Positions 51,250-63,200 of a DNA stretch of 64,000 nucleotides are shown here, in pieces. Below the pieces are notes generated by a model, which worked only from the letters and a program-made list of their open reading frames with translations, made no database searches and had not been told where the DNA came from. Made by a program: the position numbers and the translations under genes. Numbering within the stretch: position 1 is the first letter of the stretch; each line of letters opens with the position of its first letter. Origin of the DNA: Ischnura elegans (Eukaryota > Arthropoda > Insecta > Odonata > Coenagrionidae); the NCBI RefSeq assembly GCF_921293095.1, contig NC_060246.1, forward strand, positions 90,021,030-90,085,029, given 5' to 3'.

Positions 51250-51600
51250 CCACTTTTCCCCGCTAAACAATTGACGGGAGCGCGCCGCACGGACGATGTT
51301 AAAAACCACCGCGCCTCCGCGTGGTTGTGTGCGCACGGCTCTGCCTTTTAGTCGAAATCCCTCATCCGCGCGGAGAGGAGTTGACCATTATGAGGGCCTA
51401 TCACGGGCAATCGCTCCTTTGCAAGAGCGCGCGCAAACTGCTATCGCGGCGCACCTGTGCTCGCCTAAATCCCACCGCTAATGTTAGCTCGGAAAATTAT
51501 ACCCCGCGACGACGGGGAGGGTTTGTGTGCGAGGCTACGTCCGATCTCCGGCGGTAGCACACATACCTTCCGCCCGGACCCTTTCGCTTTCCACGAGAAG
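51250..51600. promoter_or_regulatory. CpG-rich patch, possible regulatory island or alternative promoter
   Basis: This interval stands out sharply from its AT-rich flanks, with repeated CGCG, GCGC and CCGC words (for example GAGCGCGCCGCACGG, CATCCGCGCGGAGAG, AAGAGCGCGCGCAAACTG). Open frames on both strands are short. On the minus strand a donor-like CGGAAG|GTATGT lies at 51567/51566. No TATA element was noticed. It may be an enhancer, an alternative first exon, or a promoter of a nested or antisense transcript. Confidence 0.35.
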
Positions 51601-52215
51601 CTTAAATGGGTAGATCACCTTCTCTAGATCGGCTTTATTCTGCCTTTTTTTAATGTTCGTACCTTCTTAAACTTATAGTATCGGCGGTTTATACCCTAGA
51701 TCCATGTCAAAATTTGTTATGAAACTATAATTTTTCTATTTTCGTCTCAGAAAACTACGGAGAAATCTTAAAAAGTGCCTTTTGTAATGTGCCTAAATTC
51801 TTAGACAATCTCATAACTTTTACATCAATAACACCTTACGTCATGAAAATAGTTCAAAGGAGTGGAGATACAAAATATGACGTTTACTTCGCCTTAAATA
51901 TTGACGAAGCGTTAAAAACAAACGCGCTGTAATCGAGGATGTATTTCAGGACGCAAGCGCGGTCATTGGAACAAAGAGCTAATTTTCAGATGATGTGAGG
52001 GACAGCACAGCTTTTCCGCCGGGATAAGAAATCAGGTGAATCAACTACAGATGCGACAAAATAGAAATTTGTACAGTTAACTGCAAAGAAAAAGGAATGT
52101 TTTTTTCCCTCTTTTTAGACCTCCAAACACTGGCAAGATTATTATTTACCATTTAGAAAATCAATTTCCTCGTTTAGTTTGAGATACAGTAAAATTTTAA
52201 TAATCCTTGTCCCAT

Positions 52216-52488
52216 TTCAAAGTCACATCTACCAATTAGGATTCTAACGATGTAAAACCAATTAAATGGAGTAGAAAAATCAACGATGTATTATTCAACG
52301 CACTTTCCAATCACTCATTCTCCCAAGTAGTTGGAAATCCAACGGGGAAAAATAAAATATTAGACCTTCTAGCAGTAAGCCATCCTAAGTTGATAAAGCA
52401 CATCGTTATTCTCCACGAGATATATTCAAAGATCAAATTTTTTGCTACCTTAAAACAGAACTGGAGTAAAACCAGAACAGAATTTTGA
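52216..52488 (+). mobile_element. LINE endonuclease C-terminal fragment (CR1/Jockey-like), decayed
   Basis: One plus-strand frame reads like the C-terminal part of a non-LTR retrotransposon endonuclease. A degraded DFNLPxIxW-like start (the Trp codon is now TAG at 52237) is followed by DSNDVKP and KINDVLFNALSNHSFSQVV. Then come GNPTGKNKILDLL (the usual PTRGxNILDLV block), AVSHPKLIKHIVILHEI and a stop at 52486. The SDH catalytic motif expected just after this point is not visible. This is a dead, 5'- and 3'-truncated insertion unrelated to the RTE-like fragments at 39.7 and 57.0 kb. Confidence 0.75.
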
Positions 52489-52994
52489 AGCACAGTAATT
52501 TTTGTAATAACACACATAATATTGTATTATAATGAGTTGAAATCTTTATGATGTTTTGTTGGACTCTTACCTCTTTCCGCATTTCTCTTGACTCCATTCA
52601 CATTTCATTATTGTTCATGCTACTGGCATTCGTTCTATGATCTGAATTCGTATTTGTAATCTTGAATGTTTCCGTCCATATATTCCGCCATAACGGTCAC
52701 TATGCCTCATCACGTTTTTAATAAGTCGTGCAATGGCGTCTATGAGAGTTTTCCGTAAACTACCTTTGTCATTCGTTCTATCCAGATATCTTTGGCGAAT
52801 GCTATCTACTTCATTCCAGATCAAGTCTTAAAAAAATGAAATGCATAATAGTGTCATGTCTTTATCTTTTCTAAGATGATGCTTCAATAGCGAATATTAC
52901 CATAAATTCGCTATATAAATTATCCAATTTTTCACGCCAAGTAACTCTTGGGTATAGTCTGAGGTTTCAGGTGAGATGGAGTGGAAACGTGACA

Positions 52995-53090
52995 TAATGA
53001 AAATGAAAAAGCAGGAGCAATTTCCACAATTGTGGAAATGATTATGATGGTAAAATTGTGGAAATTGCTCCTGCTTTTTCATTTTCATTA
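52995..53090. repeat. Perfect 37-bp-arm hairpin with 22-nt loop
   Basis: Positions 52995-53031 are exactly reverse-complemented by 53054-53090. The inner end of the left arm is itself part of an 18-bp palindrome TTTCCACAATTGTGGAAA (53021-53038). The same 12 bases, TAACTCTTGGGT, occur at 52942-52953 and 53089-53100, bracketing the structure. No coding is associated. Confidence 0.9.
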
Positions 53091-53929
53091 ACTCTTGGGT
53101 GTTAATATTTGGCCTTTTTCTAAAAAGCCTCTTTCTTGCTTCCGTTTGATGTCAATTCCCCATATTCTTACATCGACAAATATTTACTTCTATCAGTGGT
53201 AAAAAACAGATGGATTCTTTACAGGTTCTTCACCGTATCATGTCTTCTGCGACCGACATTTCAATGGCTAATTCCCCTGCCGTCCTTAGGACGTTGACGT
53301 ATCAAATAGAATTGGTGGAAAACGCGAATAAAATTAGTTCGCCGGGAGAGAACTAAATTCTATACCAGAAGTATAATTGCTCTGTTTCGTAAAGCATTCG
53401 TTTCATACATTTTCTGTGCGTGAATTACTTATATTTTTTCTTTCTGCGTTGTTACTTTATTTCACCTTTTTTCATCATATTAGATTTATCTCTCATTCCG
53501 CATTTGGAATGCTGTTGAGGTGCTCCCGTTTTTCATGATGTGTACATTGGGACCGTATTTTATGTGAGTGGCAATAAACATGCAATGAAGTTGAACTTTA
53601 CGGCAGTAATTTAAACTAAACAAGAATTACGTTTCACATATCTATTTAATTAACTGCGTGAAATTGTTACAAAATGAGGTATTCCGTGATGAAAGGGCAT
53701 AATATGACATATGCGTGCTATGAAAACATGTGTTTAAAAGCTTCGGTTATGATGTAATGTGACTGCATTGTGCAGATTTTAATGCCTGAATGGTACGTAA
53801 TTAATATTGAAAACCAAACCACTGCAATAGAACGGTATATCAGCCTGACTTATTTATTACTGAAAAACAAGATAAAGGAAGGGCAATAAAACTTCAATTT
53901 TATGAAAACGACTATTATAAATTTTTTTT

Positions 53930-54065
53930 GTTGATGGAGACTTTCGCGGAGTGGTGCAGCATGCGTAGGAAGGGTTTGCGGGTTGAACTCCGCATTGACT
54001 CATCTTCATGACGACAGTTTCGCCAGCGTTGCAGCTGGCGTCTTCAGGTTCGAAGTGTTTGTTTC
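53930..54065 (+). mobile_element. SINE-like unit with polymerase III boxes and conserved-looking body
   Basis: TCGCGGAGTGG (53944-53954) resembles an A box and GGTTGAACTCC (53981-53991) resembles a B box at normal spacing. A body follows with the small hairpin CGCCAGC...GCTGGCG (54021-54040) and GTCTTCAGGTTCGAAG. The minus strand is also open across the body and reads EPEDASCNAGETVV, which I associate with transposon-derived arthropod frames. It may be a SINE or a LINE tail; boundaries are approximate. Confidence 0.4.
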
Positions 54066-56265
54066 AGGTTTTTTCCCGTCTTATGTAAGCCTTGGTTTTT
54101 TCTAGGAGCGTTCCGATTGGTCTCTTCCAGGCTTTTGAGAGCAAATAGCTGTCCTCCCTGGATGGATGGATGTTTTCGCTATTTCTATATCCTCTCGTAT
54201 GAGTCGGGGAAAGTAATGCTTCTCTCCAGCGACATCGGTATAAATTTACCATTGTTTGATGCTTGAAGTAATACAAGCGAATATTTAGCACTGCTTTGCA
54301 GTTAATGTAAAGCAGTGGGGATTACTGGAGAGAGAACTAAACCAACGAATGGAGGCGACAGCATTCTAGTAGGCGACGATTAGTGTAGTTTCAGACTATG
54401 AAAGTAAACCCGAGTTCCAATATGCTATCGAATAGGAACCTAAAATTTAACCAATGTCTGTATCGTAGGTTTTGAAAAAGCATTTTTAGAGTGAACTGGG
54501 AAAAGCTAATTTATATTAGCCAAAGTTACTTAAGTATAGGTAACTGTAGTTTTAGAATTAGCACAATTTTACTTGGGGATCATTTTTTAATGTAGTGAGG
54601 AGGTATATTTGGTATTTTAAGGATACGCCAGTTAAATTTTCCTTGGAAAAATGTAATTTACATTATATTTCCACAATAGTGTATTCTGAAAATATTGAAG
54701 CATATAGCTCTAGTAATCTATTCAAATCAGCCGAAGTTCCTCTTATGTATCGGAAATTCCAAATTCACGGCAGGGATGAAATATTTCCCATGTTTTTTTT
54801 CGTTTTATTGGAATTCGCTTGATCGATGAATTAAATTACAGCTACTATTGAAACTTTTCGCTAACGTGGATCGTATTTATATCTCGAGGTCCTATACGAA
54901 GTACAAGTTCTCTCGTTTCTCCCTAACTATCGCGCAATCCACTTAATATTCAAGATCTAATAAAAAGGTTCCCGTTTCCCCTTAAGCACTCTGCTCCTCT
55001 TTTATCAGGACAAAAGGATTGTTTAACTTGCTCTAATTCATTGAATTTCGAAAAGAATCTCTTAAAAAAAAGGTCAGCTAAGCATTGACGGTTTTCATCC
55101 ATATGACCACCGAGGAGATATTTATTTAGATTATGCTCTTCACCGCAGGTCTTACTACTGGCTTAATACTGGCGAGGCTTTTTCTGTTTAAAAAAAATCA
55201 TTAGTTAACAAATAAGCCAATATTCCCAATGATTATCTTTTTTTCCTGCTTTCATACCATTACCATTAAGAATAAAAAATCGCCTTTTATTTTGTGTGTT
55301 GAGGATTGTCAATTCTATTTGATTAGGCATCTTTTTCTTCCCTAATTACATCCTATTCTACTTTTTAATAAAAAATGAAAAAGATAGAGACATAAATCAT
55401 ACAAAATTGTACCAAATTCATCCTGTATTGAGTAATAGGAATATCTACATCATAGAAACTTTACGTGAAGAGGACAAATACTCTAATTATAGCAATAGAA
55501 AATGGGTAATTAGCCAGTCAAATCTGTTTTAAAAAAACATATACAAAATTTCATTCCATTTTATGCGATTTTAGACCTTAATCTTGAACATATTCTCTTG
55601 AATACTGGTAATAATACCCTCAGGAAACTCGGGAAATACCGGTATGAGTAGCGTAATAAATAAAAGACCTCACCTTTATTTTCAATCCTAATCTTTATCT
55701 TAAACTTGATTTTAATGTGCAAATTCAGCAAAGAAATTGGGTCAGTTATGTACTATACTTGTGTACTGTTGCAAATTTTGATGCGTTATTCTGTGTGGAA
55801 GCGATGTAAAAAATAAATTGTAGAATTACTTACACGGAGATCAGCGTTTCTCTTAACAAAGTAAACACTAGCGTGATGGATTACAACGAATTTGTTTGTT
55901 TTGCCTTTTTATATCACCCTTTACTAACAGTACTGATATTTTCAAATATTTATCATCTTATCACCTGTAGCAATTACTTGGAGATGATTCTCAGTGAAAA
56001 ACTTAAATCACAGCTATTAGTTACAGCTTTGCAGAACCGTTCCATTTTTCTGTGGACAATAGTGGTTTGAGGTGTCTAGAGATAAATCACACTATAGTTA
56101 ATCACTATTGTAAGATTCATCTCAGCGTTGCAGTTTTCTGTTTATCACGTTACAGATACACTTTTTCCAATAATTGCAAATTCGCCTTTTTAACTTATTC
56201 AAAAATCACTCGGTGTGCTTAAAGGAGCTTTGATTAAAAGAGTGTACCGAGAAATGATTTGCTCA
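54066..56265. other. No recognised feature
   Basis: AT-rich DNA with only short frames; a Ser/Arg-rich minus-strand frame at 54064-54291 overlaps the edge of the SINE-like unit and is not convincing. Confidence 0.3.
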
Positions 56266-56302
56266 TCGAAAAAAGTGAGAGGACTTTTTCAACTTTTTTC
56301 GA
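56266..56302. repeat. Inverted repeat, 11-bp arms, 15-nt loop
   Basis: TCGAAAAAAGT (56266-56276) and ACTTTTTTCGA (56292-56302) are perfect reverse complements. Five bases later a 13-mer identical to the terminal repeat of the 18.87-kb unit begins. Confidence 0.5.
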
Positions 56303-56322
56303 CACCCCAGCCTTTATATTCA

Positions 56323-56518
56323 TGGAGAACAAGGTTCTTTTCCCGGAGAAGGGCCCTTGATTAATTCCGGTTGGTCTTCTTGAATCTTCTCAATCTTCCC
56401 GAAGGCATAGTGCCTGCCCACCCTTGTAGGATCAGGCTCGAGTGGAGAGGAGGACGCTTCATCAGAATAAGCCAACGGCTTGTTCACAGCTAACCACCGC
56501 CCAGCCGTCTATCTTGTG
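56323..56518 (-). other. Protein-like open frame of 65 codons without an ATG, possible exon fragment
   Basis: On the minus strand the frame is open between a TAG (56519-56521) and a TGA (56320-56322). Its GC-rich codons read ...WLAVNKPLAYSDEASSSP..., then TRVGRHYAFGKIEKIQ and ELIKGPSPGKE. The composition is balanced, unlike most frames here. No family is recognised and no splice sites were confirmed. It could be an exon piece of a gene or transposon remnant. Confidence 0.2.
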
Positions 56519-56942
56519 GCCACTTCACTCGGGCGTCTTAAGTTCTGAGAGTCCTGAAATCGTCTTTTTCTTTTGTTTTTAATTGGACCGGTGAGACGAG
56601 CCTGAAGAATGAGCCAAGGATAGGGGGATTTTCAAGCGAAGAACACCGCTAAGTGACAAAGTTGAGGCAAGTGTGGAGGGGCAGTTTTCCCTGTAAATAA
56701 GCAGGTGTAGTTTACGGGCTCACCTGTTATCAAGCGGTCACGTGTAGTTCCAAAAGTGTCATCCTTCATTTTTCCCGTACCTCCCATCATTATCACTAGT
56801 CACATGCCGTGAACGCGTCCAAAAAACTTCGAAATTTTGCGAGGTCGTTCAAAATATTGTAGAACATAATCCTAAGATTGGTCAAATGCTGTCCACTCAA
56901 TCTCCTACCAGCTAATGTTTTAACACCTACGTATTTTTTTTT

Positions 56943-57208
56943 CACGTCCCTCTTTATCAGTTAAATAGATTTCATTCGAGGTCTTCCTTTTCCGTTATTG
57001 CCATCTACTTATCCCTCGACGATTGTCTTCGTCAGCCCATCATGTCTCAAGATAAGACCTATAAGGTTGTTCCGTCTTCTTCTCAAGTTTTTCATGAGAC
57101 TTTACTTCTGCTCTTCATTGGACACCTTCATAGCTTACTCGATCGATCAATTTGATCCACATTTGCTCTACCCTTGATTTCTGCGCGGCTGTCATTTTCC
57201 ATGCCTCA
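56943..57208 (-). mobile_element. LINE reverse-transcriptase C-terminal tail, decayed
   Basis: Minus-strand translation gives the typical end of an RTE-type reverse transcriptase in two frames. First comes EAWKMTAAQKSRVEQMW followed by IKLIDRVSYEGV, ended by a TGA. After a frameshift comes NLRRRRNNLIGLILRHDGL, then TKTIVEG and, past a further stop, DGNNGKGRPRM. These match the family pattern of a Trp/Met-rich helix, an LIGHxLRHDGL block and a GKRxRGRPRM block. The frameshift and stops show it is a fossil. Confidence rests on the LRHDGL and GKGRPRM blocks in the right order. Confidence 0.75.
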
Positions 57209-60200
57209 CCTCAGCAGAGAATCGTACTCAAAATTTGTTTACTTGTATATTTGAATTTCCCACTGTACGTAGATTTTAAGTCAGTCCACCCAACCGTACC
57301 TCTGGCTACGTTTATTTTGGCAGGGTATTTTTTATTTGGTGCGCTACTCTTTTAAGTCGTAGGGGCTGCTCGTCAGTTAGCATTTCTTTGATTACACCAA
57401 CCTTCGTAAAAATTGGGTTATTTAATCAGGTTACAGTTACTTTACTATGCACTCGAAATCCCTCTTCGTCAAAAAAAATTAGGCGGTACTAAATAGAGAG
57501 ATAAGTTGCAACAAAAAAGTATTTCCTCATTCAGCCATTATCTCATTACTTTGAAATAGCTAATACCACCTACTTTTCTATTGCAGAAATACCAAAATTA
57601 CGTATTATCGGTTCTTTCTATGTTTAAAAGTATATCACAATCGGCAACAACGAGTCCTCATTAAGTAGGCGTAAATTTTGTGAAGTCATTCAAAAGAAGT
57701 GAGTCTATTATTTTCATTGTATTGCACCTTGAAATCACAATAAACGCCTAAAGAAATGGTAAATTTACTTTTCCAGAAATGATTTAAAGATTTTGGAATC
57801 ATTACGAGGATTTAAATAATACCACTTGTGCGGTACTGATAATCACAATTGTTCTCATTCATAGATTCTCATTTACATTAACATCTGAAATTTTCTTTTA
57901 TGTGACGTCTACAAAAAAAATCAAATATGAAGTTTGACTTCTGTTTGTCGCTTTAAAACTGATCTCTTGTTCTGACCACGAATTTCCGCTCGGATACTCA
58001 ATTCTGCTCAGCATTCGGCCGCCGCAGTTCAGCCTTGAGGAAGGGAGCCACTGTCATGTCTCTCGCAATGTGTGACGTAGGAGAGAATGATCTTCACGTG
58101 TGCCTTTATGTTCTGTGATCATTTAGGCGTATAAATGGATAGACGAAAGGAAAATCAAAGGATAGAGAGAGAAAGGGAAATGGGTGAAGTCTGTTAAAAA
58201 CAGTTCACTAGCCTCCGTGCGGAGAGGATTTCTCGGGAATGATAATGAAGGAGGAGCGCGATGAAGCCATTGAGTTCCTCTGTGAAATTACGTTGTAATC
58301 AAACAAACGGTGCCGCCTGCTGTCTAGCAGACCGTGCAACCCTTTGATGTGTGTGAATCGCCCTGGTTGATGTGGGGTCTGCAGCGAGATGGAAGTGAAG
58401 ACGGCTCATCTCGGATAGCTCGAAAATATTCTCTGGCCCTTCCTCACCTTTTCTCATCATACAATAATAATTATAACTCTTTTTTCCCTCACAAAGAAAG
58501 ATTTTTATGTGAAAAATAAGTATGATCAGAGAAATATAATGTGAGGATTATCATTTGTCGTTCATTCAATAAACTTTGGCGGAGGCCATGAAAAGAAATA
58601 GAACTCCTAAATCGAAAAACCAATTCGGATTCATGCAAGACCCAAAATTAGAGACGTGTTATTATTTCTGATACATTTGTTGAAGAAATGTGAGGACAAT
58701 GAAGGAGGAAATATTCAAACGGCTGACGTTAAAACATCTTTTATAATATTCCCATTTATTTTGTAACCCACTGTTGTACGCTACTATGCGATTTAAGCGT
58801 GCAATCGTGATGGCCAATTAGGGGTTGTAGACTTGGAAATGCTCATGACGTTGTTCCAAGGAATATTATAAGGGGGAACATGAACGAAAATAGAGTGCAC
58901 GAGAAACATGCTTGACCCGCAATGGCAAGCATGATGGACTATGTTGCAGGATAAGAACTAGTGCTGGTCTGACAAGAAACCTTTCAGTGTCCGTTGCATT
59001 ATTCCAGCGGTCAGCTCTAAGCCCAAATCTTTTCTACTTAGTGGTGAATATAAATACGAAAGAGGTACATAATTTCTAATTTTGGTCTTAAATTTTTGCA
59101 TGCAGAGGAAGTAAATAGATATAAAAAAGTACAAAACTTTGGACAATTTTTGGACCAACACGAGTGACCGTTGGTGTTCTTACATTTCATATTTTGCTCT
59201 GACTCATATCACGGATACGAGTGTAAAGAAGACCACTGTTCACTGTCATATGAGCAATTATATCTTGACTTGAGATCTTGCTGATGGTGCCTACATATCC
59301 ATCTCTAATAATTTCTTTTTGACGAATGACTGATTGATTAAAATTTACCTCCTTCCAAAACTTAACTGTAGAACTACGGTATCTAATCAATCCATTTTGT
59401 TTTCTTGGTATCAAGTTTTAAAGCCCTCCTGTACAATGTAGAGAGAGGGAAACTAGATATAATACCATAGGATGCATTGTATACTGAGTGGTTTTATTTT
59501 ATTTGCTCCACGGTGATAATTAGCGTTCAAAGGGTAAATATTTGGTTAGAGTTTGTTTTATAGTTGGTTTTATGGTTTGTTATATAGTTGAGGTTTCTAA
59601 ATATAAAATGGCTGAGTAAAATTCATGGATGCGCTGTGTTAAATATTACGTTGCATGTGAATAATGCTCGCCTGCCATCCTAAGGGATATTCTGTGCAGT
59701 GTGAGACGATTAGCTATGGATTGTGCCCTTCAAAAGTAATGCCAACGAAAGGAACCCAAATACAGATATTGCTGTATAATGGAGCTTATTACTTTCATGA
59801 TACCCATGACTTGATGCCCACTTTGTCTGAACGATAAATTGAACGAATAAATATAAGCTAAACGCTCATGCGATGCGAGCGAATGATATGTGGTACATAT
59901 ATTAAGAAGTGCCAAAGTGGGATAGTTTTCTTCATTTTCTATATCTGATTTTATCTCCCGTGCATTTGAATTCGAGAATGACTTGTGTGGCCTTTTAATG
60001 TCTTTTTTCGCTACATTTTATGTTCCGTTTCCAACCGTTTGCCTCTCAAAGGAGCATATAATTGAGGGAAAATTTTACCCGTCGGGTAGTTTAAAGTGTG
60101 AGTAAATGCAAAGGTGATAGTATAAAAATTATCAGATAAAGAGTACTATAATTATCTGAAAGTGAGGAGAACTCGAGTATCGAGCATGAATTAACGAGCG

Positions 60201-63200
60201 TGAGATGTTCACTGCCCACAGAATTGGTCGGCTGGATGTGAACTTTTTTCAATGGAAAATATTCCTGAGAAAATGGGAGCTTTCATTAGTTGGCGTGAAA
60301 TGAAGCGGCAAGAGTTTCTTATTATTATTAAAATATTTCATTTGAACCCTCTTCGAATACCAGTGAACCCTCTTTGTGGCCGTTGATATAAGTTTAACAC
60401 TCTTCAATGGTTTGTGTTAAAAATATCTTTTAGAAAATCTCCTTTCATTCTGTAAACCATGAATACATGTCAGAGCAAAAAGTTGTGTCTTAAAGTAGAT
60501 CCTTTTAAACCTTCTCAGGAGTAGTTCTGAAGTCTAATGAGCCTGAGATCGATGCTGTTATTGTGTTTGTACACCAAAAAGGTACTATTTTATGCGTTAA
60601 TGAGGGATGATAATATTAAAATATGCGTATTCATGCTAACGGAAAGGAAGTAAACAGACGATGAAATGAGATATCTTTTAATTCTATTTTTTTCTTGAGT
60701 AGTCCTGTTTTTTTGTCATTGAACTCCATTTTAGTTGACAATATATGAATATGTTGAATCCATCTTTTCGAAATATTGGAAATGAAATTTTTGCCACGAT
60801 AATTTTTGATATGCTATGTAGAAAAAGGTTTTAATTCCAATAAATATATTAGGCATATACGGAGGACATAGACATTCAAAGCATATAAAGAATAATAATA
60901 ACAAGCAGTAAATGTTATTTCAGAGAATTATGTGAAGTTTCGGAACTTTTTTTTGATACCGATTGAAATATGCTCCAGGATCTCCAATTATGGAAGAATC
61001 AAAATTTTCTGTATTAGTCTTTTATTGTGCTATATCTTTAAATTTTAATATGGATTTTTTTATGACTCACGGAAAAGTTGTAAACAACTTAAATTGAAAG
61101 TTCAGCATCCGTGGCAACGTAGGCATCAATGTGGAGTGCACTCTCTGAAAACTGTTTTGAAATTATGCTCTTTTCCAGTAGTTGTGGAAAAATGAGAAAG
61201 TTTTGTAGACCATTTGTGTTGCTTGCTCCAGGAGCAAGCAATCAAAGGATTTGCCAACCTTAGAAAAAATTTTTTGATAGCCTCCGGTCGCTATAACACT
61301 GAAGTCCGAAGAAAATGATTCTAAGTGTCCTCTTTTATAATGGAAAAACAAATTCCGATTTCTTGCCATGTGGTCGTTGGAAGTCTTTTCTAGCAATGTC
61401 CCTAAGAAGCATAATACTTTTTTACAGCTGTTGAGGAACTTTTGATGGAATTAAGTGCCCAATGAATAGCGTTATTAAGAAAACTTGTAAACTTGATGCC
61501 ATTGAAAGTATGAGAAATGAAAATGCGCCACGAAATAGACGTTCAACCAGCAAAAATGCTAATTTTTGGGTGAATTCTATTTTTGACAGAAGACATTAGA
61601 CAATCCTAGGACTCATATTAATCGATCATGTGACAATAGTCAAATAATATCAAACGTTTTTATACAGGCTATTTTCCATGACTTCCTAGGCTCTCGCTAA
61701 CCGTTGATTAAGAATCGATTTTTGAAGTAACGCGTTTATTATGTAATATCTTAATGATAAATGCCTCATTAGAAGTAGGATTTTGATATTAGTTGTTACT
61801 ATTCCATTGTAAGCAGAGTGATTTTTTATTTCACATGACCTATCTTAGGCGGTGTGATTTTTTTTACTTAACTTCTAAAATCACCGCCCGATATTTCCAT
61901 TCCTAAAAGGGATTGTCTGTATTTCTCAGGCTGCGTTCTCAGTTGTAACATGATTTGTAAACTTACTTCATGTATCAACGATGTAATTTTTTTCTAAACA
62001 CTATTCGTGTTAGATTTTAGGGAAATTTTTGGCCTTCAAATACTGTTCTGCCTGTAAAATATAGCATTAAAAATGAAGTTCTCTACTTCCCCTTTTAGGT
62101 AATTACTTAAGGCAATAATCATATTCCACAGGTTATTAATTCTTAAAATGTATTATTTTTTTGATAAATTAGTGCGAGAAACAGTATTAATTTTTTTAGT
62201 AAGTGAAAATGCTGATATTTATTTTTTTTATACTAAATCAATTTTTAAAAATCAAAGAAGTGGCATAGCCATTCTCCGGTGTAGAATTTCTCGCAAGGCT
62301 TGATTAATGTTTGATATTAATTATTCATTTTTATCATTTCTCCTAAAATTATACGGATTTGATGACTTTTCTCAAGAGAGTTATTTGCTTGCGTATTATA
62401 CCAAGGTTTTTCCTGAGAGCCTTTGCGAGAGCGTCAATTGCTCAAATCTTTTGTTACGCGGAGATAGAAAAAGCAAATGAATACAGTCCCTTCATTATCC
62501 ACAAAATTATTTCGATTTAAGGATTTTTTTACAATTGTCCTTAGGAATTATTTGACGGTCATTTTTTGAAGCCCATAGCTGCTTTAGGCGCTGTATGCTT
62601 ACTCACAATTGCTATCCCCGTCAACTGAGCCGAAACTATGAAATTCTCGGGGCCCTTTATTGCAGCTCATTTAAATTCTCTTTTTTTCACTTTTTCGTTC
62701 CAGTAACATTGAAGTCTTCAATGAATTAAATTCTTGAAGGAATATTCAGATAAAAATATTATTTTCTGAATAATTCGTTTTCTAGCTGGATGTCTGTTTG
62801 TCTAATTATCGTTGCCAAAGTTTCTACGTTCTCAACCATTGCACTTGAGGACACTTACGGAGTTAGTAACCTATCTTTGCCCTATCTACCAATTGCATTC
62901 CTCATCCACTCTCTTACCTGATTTTCTTGGGAACTCTTAAGACTGACGGTACTAGGAAACAGCAGAAAAATATGGCCAATTTTCACCTCGTCACATTAAC
63001 ATTCCGGTTGGAACCAAATTTTTGGAAAAAATTTCACATCCTTTAACAAAATAGGATGACCTAGAAGACGCAGCCTGAGTAAACACAAATTTAAGTGTCT
63101 ACAAAGAGCTTCCAATTTCACGACCTGCTAATAAAAGCAATTTCAGGTGTATTACCACTCTTCGCGTACCTCTAGGGGCACTCTCCATCACAGGGCAGTG

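Larger units (their letters stand above)
44081..52215. other. Mostly featureless intronic DNA
   Basis: Apart from the 109-bp tandem pair (45.1 kb), the frames at 49.3-50.0 kb and the CpG-rich patch at 51.25 kb, I see only AT-rich sequence. A GC-richer stretch at 45.39-45.85 kb has overlapping short frames on both strands, none recognised. A 99-codon minus-strand frame at 47362-47661 is unassigned. Confidence 0.3.

Noticed and set aside
52897..53088. 63-codon minus-strand frame
   Set aside because: Built on the 37-bp hairpin; its mirrored sequence is a product of the inverted repeat.
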